A DNA stretch of 64,000 nt, taken from positions 50,462,746 through 50,526,745 of the forward strand of contig OX345636.1 of assembly GCA_947044365.1 (NCBI GenBank). Direction: 5' to 3'. Shown piece after piece: positions 47,398 to 57,328 of the stretch; positions within the stretch are counted from its first letter, which is position 1; every line of letters begins with the position of its first letter. The notes under the pieces were generated by a model. It was not told the DNA's origin, ran no database searches, and saw only the letters and a list, made by a program, of their open reading frames with translations. The translations under genes were made by a program, and so were the position numbers. The stretch is from Petrosia ficiformis. Taxonomy: Eukaryota > Porifera > Demospongiae > Haplosclerida > Petrosiidae.

Positions 47398-47781
47398 CAC
47401 TGCAAAAACAAAATTGTTAAAATAACTATTTAATTGGTTAGTACAATTGCAAGGATTTAACAAAATGTCAGTTATTCAGATTATTAGTCTGTAAATGATT
47501 CAGATTGTTATGGATTCACACATTCTAATTCAATTAGTGAAGCAGTATATAGTACATATTTCATACTAAGAATTCACTTTATTAACCACTTAAAGTCTAG
47601 CCATCAGAAGGTTTGGAAACCTGCAAAAACATAATTTAATTTATTCTTTTTATACATTTTTATACTTGGTGCACATAATGTCATATGTAGCCACAACAAC
47701 CTGTATGATAAACTACAAAGAAATTTCCTTGCAACTGTATATACTAACCAATAAATTGGTTATTTTATAATTTTTGCAGTG
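47398..47781. mobile_element. ACTGCAAAAA MITE, composite copy 2
   Basis: Outer ends CACTGCAAAAA and TTTTTGCAGTG. The right 160 bp is a complete inverse copy of the element at 44152; the left 60 bp is an extra end. It looks like two insertions or a partial foldback duplication. Confidence 0.65.
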
Positions 47782-48014
47782 CAGTAGGTGACTGAAATGG
47801 CCCAGCAAAATAGGGCCTATACATGGCACCAAGCTGCTGGTATGGCGAGCAGTAGGCATTGGATAGTTATGACTAGTGTAATTACTGTCCAAAGCTGACA
47901 GTCGTGTTGTACTGAGAGTGGGGGAAGTTTGATCTGCAGTTGTAATTTCATCTTGAGATGGGGATGACTGTAGTTAGTTCTGCCCTGTGTTAAATTGGTG
48001 TTATTAGTCTTTGT

Positions 48015-48590
48015 TTAGGAGTTTTGCTCCCATTTCGTCCCCTCCCTTTTAGCATACGTACTTGCAATTGCTAATTCTGTCAAGTTTGGTGTTGACTTTG
48101 TTGTGCTGTAAGAAGCAATTAAACTATCAAGTTTTCCATTGTACTGTGCAGCAGCAACAGTATGAAGAGTATATTTGTACTGAGCGCAGTCATCATCACA
48201 AAACATACCACTGCATTTTCTCTTTGGCAAAATGAGACGTGGTCTTTTTCCAGAATATCTGAGTACCATCTTTGCATCATTAGAATGCCCTGGTACTTGT
48301 GTAATAGCACCATCAGTGCCGAGAGTGTCAACAGCTTTCTTGGCAATTCCTTCAATGGCATCCTCATGCAGTTCAAGATTACTTGAAAGAATGGATAATT
48401 TTGTGGTGAGAAGTGAAGTGTTGGGGGGGTGGGGGTAGGGGTACAAAAGGGGAAGTGGTATCATCAGAAGAAGTACTTGCATGTCCTCCATGAGGTACGA
48501 AAGGGGTAGTGGTATCAGTACACCAAAAGAAGTACTTGCATGTTTTTCATTTGTAACTACATGTAACATGGTTTCCTCACTACTTTCACA
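48015..48590 (-). pseudogene. SWIM-finger-like transposon protein relic
   Basis: Minus-strand frame with HSNDAKMVLRYSGKRPRLIL, CSGMFCDDDCAQYKY, LHTVAAAQYNGKLDSLI and STPNLTELAIASTYAKREGT. This matches the C-terminal SWIM-like zinc finger (C...C, then CxH) of a transposon-borne protein family seen in cnidarians and sponges, but the Cys of the final Cys-x-His pair is lost. The N-terminal part is a 59-bp imperfect duplication (GCAAGTACTTCTTYTG blocks) that shifts frame. The first residues of the open frame come from FB1 copy D, so this ORF start is not a natural start. Confidence 0.5.
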
Positions 48591-48596
48591 TTCTGC

Positions 48597-49536
48597 AGAA
48601 CCGGCAAGTAGCAAAATCTTATTATTATTTCCAGACAAATCATTTTTTTGTTTCTTGGACTATCACAATGATTCTAGCACTAAAAATTCTGGTCTGGAAG
48701 TATCGAGATGATCTCTTCAGATGCTATGAAAGAAGAGAGTCTCAACGATTTGTCTCGAATTGGACGCCATTTTCGTAAGTGTATTCATTAATCAAGTTAC
48801 GTGGAATTTAATTGCGCATGCGCATGCGCATTTGTATACTCAGAACATGGAATTGGAATCGTAATAAATGTGTGAGCAAATAATTATGATGAATATTATT
48901 ATTAAGCCATTGTATAGTAATATTATATATACATTTGGAATGCTGTGTGGTTGAGATAGTGACTGGCATAGTGGCATCATCTGTAAGTGAAGGAGAATCA
49001 ATTCATAAATAATTGATATGTACAAAAGATTGACATTCATTGATGAACAAACTATAATGCCATTTATGATGGCATATGATATATAGCTAACTTACACTAG
49101 TATTTCTTCGATGTACAAAAAATATTCATGCCATTCAGGAAAAAAAAACAATGCAAACAAGAATAATAAAAAATATATTTACAATAAACATTAAAGCCCA
49201 AAAAGCATGTGAACAAGGTTTGGTGGGACCCAAAATTAAACAAACCACTTCCATATAACCCTAGATAAGTACAGCTCTTTGTATTTTGCTTTATAACAAT
49301 GTAAGTACTTATGTAGGGTTATATGGAATTGTTTGTTTACCCATGCACCAAACCTTGTTCACATGCTTTTTGGGTTTTGACATCCCTACATCTTTTTTCA
49401 TTTTTTATTGTAAATGTTTTTTTATTATATTTAATTATTACAGCTGAAATCTCTGCTAAAGTGCTAATATATATATACAGGTAAGTCTTCTTACACACAT
49501 GCCTGTTGATATCTAGTGTTTTATAACTAACAATAT
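48597..49536 (+). mobile_element. FB1 foldback element, permuted copy D
   Basis: Starts inside the element at GAACCGGCAAGTAGC, runs through the middle block and the 3' hairpin (about 49150-49428), then continues from 49441 with GCTGAAATCTCTG...TCTAGTGTTTTATAACTAAC, which in other copies lies upstream of the starting point. The order is thus right part then left part, as in a circular permutation or a deleted head-to-tail dimer. The first 65 bp or so are missing. Same orientation as the other copies. Confidence 0.75.
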
Positions 49537-49655
49537 ACTTTAATCTCGGGAGGATATTACTAAATAATAATGTATTGCAACCAAATAAGGGTTAAAAATA
49601 ACCCTTATCAATTTTTTATAGTGATTACATAAAAAATTAACTTATATTGTAATAG

Positions 49656-49692
49656 ACAAAAGATAGAGCCAGAGAAGAATCAGAAGAATCAG
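49656..49692 (+). CDS. Unrecognised charged-protein gene, exon a
   Basis: A 37-nt exon after TATTGTAATAG with donor GTACTA. It encodes TKDRAREESEES and ends in phase 1, matching the exon at 49918. It begins in phase 0; upstream exons were not found. Confidence 0.5.
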
Positions 49693-49917
49693 GTACTACA
49701 CTGCAAAAATTAATTTGTTGAAATAGCCAATTTAATAGTACAGTTGCAAAGGAATATTATCACACAGGTTTTATGCCTACTGTGACCTAATGTGCATCAT
49801 GTGTTCTGAAAGACATTGTATTCATGCACTTACATGATGTGACTACTTATTTGTTTATTACTTAATATATATTAATATTTTGTTCTTAATTAAGTGTGTT
49901 ATTGTTTTCCTCAATAG

Positions 49918-49993
49918 ATGATATATTTCGATCAACAAGAGAAAATACATCGGAAAGAGAGAATGAAGAGAACAGAATGCTGCACAACAAGCG
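49918..49993 (+). CDS. Unrecognised charged-protein gene, exon b
   Basis: A 76-nt exon after GTTTTCCTCAATAG with donor GTAAAA. Entered in phase 1: DIFRSTRENTSERENEENRM then LHNK, ending in phase 2. Very rich in Glu/Arg/Asn. Its 3' part and donor are duplicated 95 bp downstream. Confidence 0.55.
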
Positions 49994-50145
49994 GTAAAAT
50001 GCTTTGTATTCTTCAAATAGTTGAATTATACAGTTTTAATTATAAATACCTCTGAGAATGAAGAGAACAGAATGCTGCACAACAACCAGGTAAAATGCTT
50101 CAAATAGTTGAATTATACAGTTATAAATACCTCTGAATACCATGG
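49961..50145 (+). repeat. 95-bp tandem duplication of exon end plus donor
   Basis: GAATGAAGAGAACAGAATGC at 49961 recurs at 50056 with the following donor (CCAG|GTAAAATGC) and intron. The second copy could serve as an alternative exon ending in phase 0. Confidence 0.85.
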
Positions 50146-50149
50146 AAAC

Positions 50150-51215
50150 AACATTGAGTTCGTTCATAATAATTATATATATATATTTTCAAAAATAGCC
50201 ATTACATTGTTTTTCAAAAGTCCTTTTCTAAACCAGAAAGGAAGAGCAATTGCTCACCATGAAAAGCAGCAATGTTTTACAGTAAACTTGTTCTAATCAT
50301 TAATTTATAATTAATATGTTGAGGTATAACCACTTTAGACAGATTGATGTACTCTGAACTGTTAATTAATATATTGTCTATTTTAATGGTTGATTGATCA
50401 CTATGTATACCTCTAGAACATTCTAGATTCTTTATCATGCTGTTAACATGTGTTTAGTATAGAACATTCTAGATTCTTTATCACATGTGTTTGTTATGGA
50501 ACATTCTAGATTCTTGTACACTATTTAAGCAACTTGATTTTGTACTTGTTTTTTTCTCCAATAAAAGTTAACTCAAACTCTAACATAATATGCATGTCAC
50601 ATGCAATGATTAAAATTAATGATCAAATCATGAATTAGTGCTAAGTATAACACTTACAATAATTAGGGTTCCATATTCTGTTTGAGTATTACATTTATGT
50701 ACATTGTTAAATAGCAGTTAGTCACATAGTGATGTCAACAATACGTTTTAGAGAACTGTTGAGATCTAGAATTGCTTTGAGGATTTAATTTTTAGCAGTG
50801 TAAGACATTTTCTTATTGTCATGAGAACAAAATCTATACTGATCTTGGGCTAACATGAATGAACCTACATGTACATTGGCATTATCACTTGTGTGATATG
50901 TGATATTATAACAAAATTTTAGATTGGCTACAGTTTGATTGTTTAAACTTCTATTATGTTAAAACAACATCAAATGAATTCTCAACACAGATTCCTCAGT
51001 TCAATCATCACACGATTACATCACATTGTTAAACAGTATATTGATGATCAATAGTTGCTCAAAAAATAGCATAATTATAGTCTCTATGTGTATAGTATAA
51101 TAATTATGTACATATATACATGGCTACATTATAATTTCTAATTAACTGTGTATGTAAACATGTACAAAGCTACTCATCAGTTTGTGACTACAGCATATTA
51201 TATTGATCTGGTACA
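50150..51215. other. Intron, AT-rich
   Basis: Contains three near-identical ACATTCTAGATTCTT blocks at about 50420-50515 (period about 40-45). No exon supported. Confidence 0.45.
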
Positions 51216-51221
51216 GTACAG

Positions 51222-51345
51222 GGGAGCGAGACTTCGAGAGCCTTCCGAACTTATATCCAAGCTTAAAAAATTAGAGAAGAAAACTTATGATAAGTTATGC
51301 AGTCGAAGTTTTCAACTTTATAATTATGCTGGAAGACCTTGCTGA
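51222..51345 (+). CDS. Unrecognised charged-protein gene, terminal exon
   Basis: A 124-nt exon after GGTACAGTACAG. Entered in phase 2 (matching 49993): GARLREPSELISKLKKLEKK, TYDKLCSRSFQLYNYAGRPC, stop. A basic helical segment with a Leu/Lys heptad flavour. The three exons agree in phase, which supports a real gene; the function is unknown. Confidence 0.55.
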
Positions 51346-51349
51346 GACT

Positions 51350-52740
51350 AGCTATATTCTACATGTACATCCATCAATACAACATGCATCCACATCTCTA
51401 TACATGAAACATGTACACCCACTAGCAATTTGGGACTAAACTAATACTTTCGGTATCAAACTAATAACACTTGTTGTCAATCACATTCAATAGTTCACTC
51501 AATCAAGATCAAGATGTGATATTGAGTCAGAGTCAGCTCTGAGTTATAGTACAACAATGCCATCGTTAACTGGGGTCTCACATTTGGTGATGATAATATT
51601 ACTTTTACTATATATTGGAAGAAACATGCATAACAGTTTGATATTGTGAACCGGCGAGAAGAAATATAGTACAAGTTTTGTTTTGATAAATAATATTTTA
51701 ATATTAAAACTGAGTACATGTATGATGTATTATTAGGTATATACTACATATTTACTAGAGAATTTGACTATAAATTAACTTTTTCCAAAAACATTCAATA
51801 CTTCCTTTGCAACAGCTATCATTTCAAGGTCATTGAGTATCTCTGTAACGTTTGCCGAAGTCACTTCACATGTTTTGATTTCCTTAGAAGTTCATTGATT
51901 ACTTTCATTAAATCAACATCAATATTTTAGTTCACTTTATATATCATCAGTAGTACTTGACAAGTCGTCACTATAGAGGAGAAAAAGTACAATAGAATTA
52001 TGAATGGAAATATAATTTAAAGTGCAGTAAATCGACAACACAATATTTTATAAACATAATACTACATACAGTCTGTACTCCTAATATAATTCATCATATG
52101 AGACTATATAAATGTAACATAATTTCATGACTTCTGGTAAGGTTACATGTACTTATAATCAGTGTCTTTGATAGATTTTAAAGGTTGGGCCATATTGGCT
52201 CAACAATATAGTGTGTGCGTCATTGAGAATACATTCTGAGCCAGTTAACAAAGACTGTTAGTGACAATGTAATCATATTTAACTGCACCATCTAGCCCAA
52301 AGAGAGGACTGTGCAGTGCCAAACAAGAAGCTCTTTAGGCCGTTGGTGTGCCATATAAGCTTATTAAAACAACACTGCTTACAATAATGATTTCAAAAAG
52401 TTCCAGATATATAAGAAATAATTGTATGACAACACAATGTCTTAGATATTGTATTATATACAATTAGACATTGTATCAACACAATGTAACACAGATATTG
52501 TGTAATATACATTAGGACACCACTTACAATCATTTGTTACTTTAAAAGGTCATTTATCCCTTTTTACTTTCAGACTAGACAAGCAGTAGAAATGTACAGT
52601 TTATTTGGGAATAAAATCTATATACATGTACGTGTATGTACTGAGGTTTGTGATTAGCAAATACGACCAAGTAATATTAACACTTTTGAATCACAGCCAT
52701 CTTAGTTCTCCTTCAAAAGAAATTACTACTATCAACATCA
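51350..52740. other. No gene seen
   Basis: AT-rich intergenic sequence. No splice-supported coding or element ends. Confidence 0.4.
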
Positions 52741-52748
52741 CTGTGGCT

Positions 52749-52804
52749 CTGCCTTCAAGTTGCTATTAATCTTGTTAACAAGATCAATAGCAACTTGAAG
52801 GCAG
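52749..52804. repeat. 56-bp near-perfect palindrome
   Basis: CTGCCTTCAAGTTGCTATT... pairs with ...AATAGCAACTTGAAGGCAG with one mismatch in 28 positions and no loop (TTGTTAACAA at the centre). It could extrude a cruciform; a transcript would fold into a small-RNA-sized hairpin. Confidence 0.85.
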
Positions 52805-52859
52805 GTAATTACTGTTACTGTATGGTGACATTTTATTGACATATACTGTTTGTTTGAAA

Positions 52860-53445
52860 GGGGCTGGGCTATATCTGACCAAACCTATTTTAATTTACTA
52901 GCAATATATAATGTACTTTCCCATAATAATCATATACAACATGATACAGCATAAGAGATGTTATTATACATATAGGAATGCTAATAATAGATAATACTAT
53001 GCTATATACATTGTATTGTTTTGTTACTATGCTTTATTACATACATGTATTATATTATAATAATACACCACAGGTTGTACATAATACTATGCTATATACA
53101 TTGTATTGTTTTGTTATTATGCTTTATTACATACATGTATTATATTATATTATTGCTGATCATTATTTCACAAGGATGATTGGTATCAGATGTACATGTA
53201 ATTATGCAAATTTAATTATTAAATACATGTACATGTATAAGCATCTAGGTTGTATATAATGTAGATGCAACCCTATAAACAAATCAGTACTTGTAAATGT
53301 TACCTAGCAGGAATGCTATTTCATTCATTCATCGATACATATGTCCATCGACTCATCCATCCATCCATTCACTCATTTCAAAATTATATTGAAGCTCTAG
53401 TAACCAAATGAAGGTTAAAATAACCCATTACTTTTTACAGTGTAG
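52860..53445 (+). mobile_element. FB2-family element, plus copy
   Basis: Runs from TATATCTGACCAAACCTATT to the end ACCCATTACTTTTTACAGTG. It contains two units of the 90-bp minisatellite (52990-53150) also found, inverted and in five units, at 56911-57326. The open frame with LYCFVTMLYYIHVLYY repeats is a by-product of the repeat. Confidence 0.7.
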
Positions 53446-53449
53446 AAGG

Positions 53450-54300
53450 GATTTAGTGTACTCCTAAATCCTCTTATATATACATGTACATGTATATAAA
53501 TTATTGGTGGACAAATCATATAGAGTAGTATGCCAAAAAATGCATTGTACTGGAGGAACAAACACACACAAACAATTACAATAAGCCTCTGCTATGCCTA
53601 TAAGAGCAAGGGTTAATGAAAGCACATACATGTATACACAGAATTTTGAGGTAGGGCCTACCACAGGTTTAACCTAGTTCTCTCAAGCTCTGAGGGTCAG
53701 CACCCTTGATTATACATGTATAACTAACAATTATATACATTCTCTGAGCAAGAGTTTCTAAGTCTCTGTTACTGCAATCAGTGTTGTCTCTAGAGTGCAT
53801 TAGCATAGCACTACTTATTTTGCAATTCCATTATTAATTAAAACTAGTGGCACTTTTTCACCATACAAATGGATTTAAGGTTGTATTTCAAGAGAAAGGA
53901 GAGATTCAAGGGAAGATGCAGGGGAGTGGTCAGTTTAAAATGGGTTGAGCTTTGGGTGAGGCTAATATAAGCACTGCTCTATTTTTTTTCCTGGGGACAA
54001 CACTGTGTACATGTAAGTATAATTATACATTTATATAACTAATTAAAAGCAAACACAAAGAAGCTATACTTTAACTGAGTGATGTCTAGGATTACCATAA
54101 AGTGTTATACTTGGGATATTGTGGGACGTGAGGATAATCATAGGATCATCTCAAATGTTCCTACTAAATAGAATGGGTGAGGGATATCTAGTGCAGGCAT
54201 ATACTGTCAGTAGTCCACCATGTCTGTCAATGTTAGTGCATGTAATCCTAGTCATCCATGGGAGTCCTGGTTGTCGAAGCCATATCATGCCAGTCCCTAA
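53450..54300. other. No gene seen
   Basis: AT-rich sequence. The stretch 54100-54300 carries diverged sequence related to the following 78-bp repeat (CCATGGGAGTCCTGGTTGTC). Confidence 0.4.
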
Positions 54301-54307
54301 CTAGTGA

Positions 54308-54545
54308 CTATCCATGGTTGTCCAGGGATCGTCAATATGAAAGGAACCTCTGTCAGAGTATCCATGCTTGTCACTGTAACCGTGACAATCCTTGGTTGTC
54401 CAGGAATTGTCAATACGAAAGCAACCTCTGTCAGAGTATTCATGTCAGTCACTGTAACCATGACAATCCCTGGTTGTCCAGGGATTGTCAATATGAAATT
54501 TGTATCAGAGTATCCATGTCTGTCACTGTTATCCTGGTTGTCTAG
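54308..54545. repeat. 78-bp minisatellite
   Basis: Three units, with GGTTGTCCAGG at 54316, 54394 and 54472. The unit carries AACCTCTGTCAGAGTATYCATG and a TCACTGTAACC motif. The 78-bp period (26 codons) keeps frames open on both strands, giving repeats such as TIPGQP on the minus strand and LGCPGIVN on the plus strand. No evidence that it is translated. Confidence 0.85.
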
Positions 54546-54984
54546 TCAGGTACCATGGTAATCGTTGACAATCGTTCACAATGTCACAGTCATCCAGTTT
54601 TAGTGATAATTGGAAATTTGGAATATAGGGGTGAAGCAAATTTCATAATGCTTTCAACTACATCAACTAGGCTGACGATTGGTGGGTGTACCCAAGCAGG
54701 TGTTGCATGAAGACATGGCCTTCTAACAGTGAAAAGGGTCTCTTTCATTGATTTTTGAGGGTGTTTCCAGTCGCTCTATGGGAAGTTTTCATCTCCTGTA
54801 GAAGTTGATGAGCCTTTCACAAACAAGATTAGTAAGTTATGCAAAACTAAATGTGTCATTATCTGCATTGAACCACAGTAACTATAAATACTGTCTTGCA
54901 CTTTATTTCTGCCATTTTTAGCTAAGCACTGGAGGAAGTGTCAACCACAGACCGAGCTACCACCAAGAATTTTCAGTCTTGCAA

Positions 54985-55258
54985 CAAGATCAGCTGCCTT
55001 TGAGAGTATTATGATCAAATTCAAGAGTACCTACAACTTCTATCTAGCATGGATGAGCTCTTAGCTGGTATTTGTAGTGATAACATGAACTGCCACACAA
55101 GTTGTATCTTCCTAAACTCTTCAGGAATGGTTACCAAGAGTCATGGGCAGGTCGTACATTTGGCAGCAGTGATACATGTGCTCTTCACTCTGGGGTGTGA
55201 TCAACCAATAGATGATGTTGTGTCTGAAGATCAGCTATATGAACACTGTGTCAACTAA
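54985..55258 (+). pseudogene. Unrecognised repeat-type ORF fragment
   Basis: Frame reading YYDQIQEYLQLLSSMDELLA, GICSDNMNCHTSCIFLNSSG, MVTKSHGQVVHLAAVIHVLF and ending EDQLYEHCVN. It looks like the C-terminal part of a larger protein, possibly a transposon-borne gene, since the N-terminal side falls apart into stops. Family not identified. Confidence 0.4.
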
Positions 55259-55259
55259 T

Positions 55260-56240
55260 GATGAGATCAGCAATCAGTATCAGTCATTATCAGTCTTTAT
55301 AATTTTAGTATTGGTATAGGTTACATGTATCTCTGAAAATTATAACCAATACTGTACTAATAATGTCATGTTTGTGATTACACATGCGCACGTACATGTA
55401 CATCATTACATGTAGATGTAAAATCATTAATTGCTTTTATAATAATTATTATTTATAAATGCTCACTTTCAGTGAAAGAATCAGAAACCAGAAGATAGAT
55501 ATACTAGTGGATCGGTATTGGTTATCAGTACATATCCAAAATAATTATTTGATTATTGGTACACTCTCCTATCAGTACATCACTAGTGTCAAATTTTGTC
55601 AAATGAACCCGCTTAAAATTAAAAAAAAAACAACTGAAAAAGCAACTATGAAACAATATACCTGGTGTTGTGACAATGTGAAGCACTACATGTGATTGTT
55701 AGTTTTTTTTAAGAACAAGAAATTTATCATTGAAAAGATATATTGGAGTTGTTATTGCCTTACTTTATCAGTAAGGTCTGTGACACATTTATCATTGTAC
55801 TAACCAAATGCTGCTTCAATACATGAGAACAATGTTGTTATTTTTACAACAGTTCATGAGAAACATATTTTCACTTGTCTCACAATGGAATGAAGCTAGA
55901 ATTGTTGAACTAGGCATCTTTATTGGATTTAGCCCAACTGTAACAACAGCCACTGCTTTCAAATATTGTGCCGCCACAGGCTCAACTCCATATTGTCAGC
56001 CACTTAGCGACTCCATCTTGTTTACTTTATGATTTTCCATAAATTGTTAAATTAACTCATTTATCGGTTTGCAAGGAATACTGTAAATAATATTATCATG
56101 CAGATAAAGAGTGTAGATAATCAAAATAATAACTAAAATAGGCTGTTGTGTTTCAGGCATGATAAAGTCAGCCATGATTATTGAATGCTGGACACCATAA
56201 AGCAATCATAGGGATACTTTTTTTCTCTATATACACTTGT
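55260..56240. other. No supported gene; weak ORF
   Basis: 55808-56032 is open and reads QWNEARIVELGIFIGFSPTV near its middle, without domain match or splice partners. A TAGGGATACTTTTTTTCTC repeat fragment is at 56210. Otherwise AT-rich. Confidence 0.35.
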
Positions 56241-56244
56241 TTTT

Positions 56245-57328
56245 TCTAGTGTTTTTTTAATTGGCAAGGAGTGGATTAAAATAGGTTTGGTCAAATACAC
56301 TATATATACATTATATAGTTACTTTAAGATAGTAAGGCACGATAACAAAATACATGTATGACTTCAAATAGTCATATTTTGCATTTTGCAATAATAATGA
56401 ATTTGTCTACCCACAATTATATACATGTACAGTACCTGACATTACTAAGTTTACATACTAACACTGTACTTTGAATGTATTACACCTTAGTACTATGCTA
56501 TCACATACATGTACAAATGTAAAGGAAATTCACACATTACTATGCTTACAGTACAAAGTAGTACTATAGTACATGTACTACAGTTGAATATCACCTTATT
56601 AAGAGTAGCTCCCATCATAGTACATAAACTTAATAATTAAGTCAGGTACTATATATATAAGGTATACTAAATCCCTCCTTATTATTTTAACCTTCAGTTG
56701 GTTACAACAGTTTCAATGCAATTTTGTATTCCTGTTTGGTAACATTTACAAGTATTAATGTGTTTGTAGGGTGGTAACAACATCATATATAACCTAGATG
56801 CTTATACATGTACATGTAGTTAATAATTAAATTTGCATAATTATATCTGATACATGTACCAATCATCCGTATGTTTCATATAATAAAATTTAATAATAAC
56901 ACAATACAATGTATATAGCATAGTATTATGTACAACCTGTGGTGTATTATTATAATATAATACATGTATGTAATAAAGTATAGTAACAAAACAATACAAT
57001 GTATATAGCATAGTATTATGTACAACCTGTGGTGTATTACTATAATATAATACATGTATGTAATAAAGCATAGTAACAAAACAATACAATGTATATAGCA
57101 TAGTATTATGTACAACCTGTGGTGTATTACTATAATATAATACATGTATGTAATAAAGGATAGTAACAAAACAATACAATGTATATAGCATAGTATTATG
57201 TACAACCTATGGTGTATTACTATAATATAATACATGTATGTAATAAAGGATAGTAACAAAACAATACAATGTATATAGCATAGTATTATGTACAACCTGT
57301 GGTGTATTATTATAATATAATACATGTA
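56245..57328 (-). mobile_element. FB2-family element, minus copy with 90-bp minisatellite
   Basis: Inverse counterpart of 52860-53445. It shares AGGTTTGGTCA near 56280, the TTTTAACCTTCAGTTGGTTAC block at about 56690, and GTATAAGCATCTAGGTT in inverse at about 56795. The right side is the minisatellite. The element is cut at 57328 by FB1 copy E. Confidence 0.7.
56911..57328. repeat. 90-bp minisatellite, five units
   Basis: GTATATAGCATAGTATTATG begins at 56911, 57001, 57091, 57181 and 57271, spaced exactly 90. Units differ by only a few bases (TATTAT/TATTAC, AAAGTA/AAAGCA/AAAGGA). The period is 30 codons, so the minus strand is open for up to 149 codons with a 30-residue repeat. This is repeat geometry, not evidence of a protein. 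Confidence 0.95.

Noticed and set aside
47112..47411. 99-codon minus ORF opposite 47085-47327
   Set aside because: Both strands are open, neither has a known domain, and splice-site phases do not match the nearby exons.
52978..53259. 93-codon ORF
   Set aside because: Read-through of two 90-bp minisatellite units in an FB2-type element.
56841..57325. Minus-strand frames of 116 and 149 codons with a 30-residue repeat
   Set aside because: They arise from an exact 90-bp tandem repeat with a period divisible by three; the composition (Tyr/Leu/Ile/His) mirrors the AT-rich unit.
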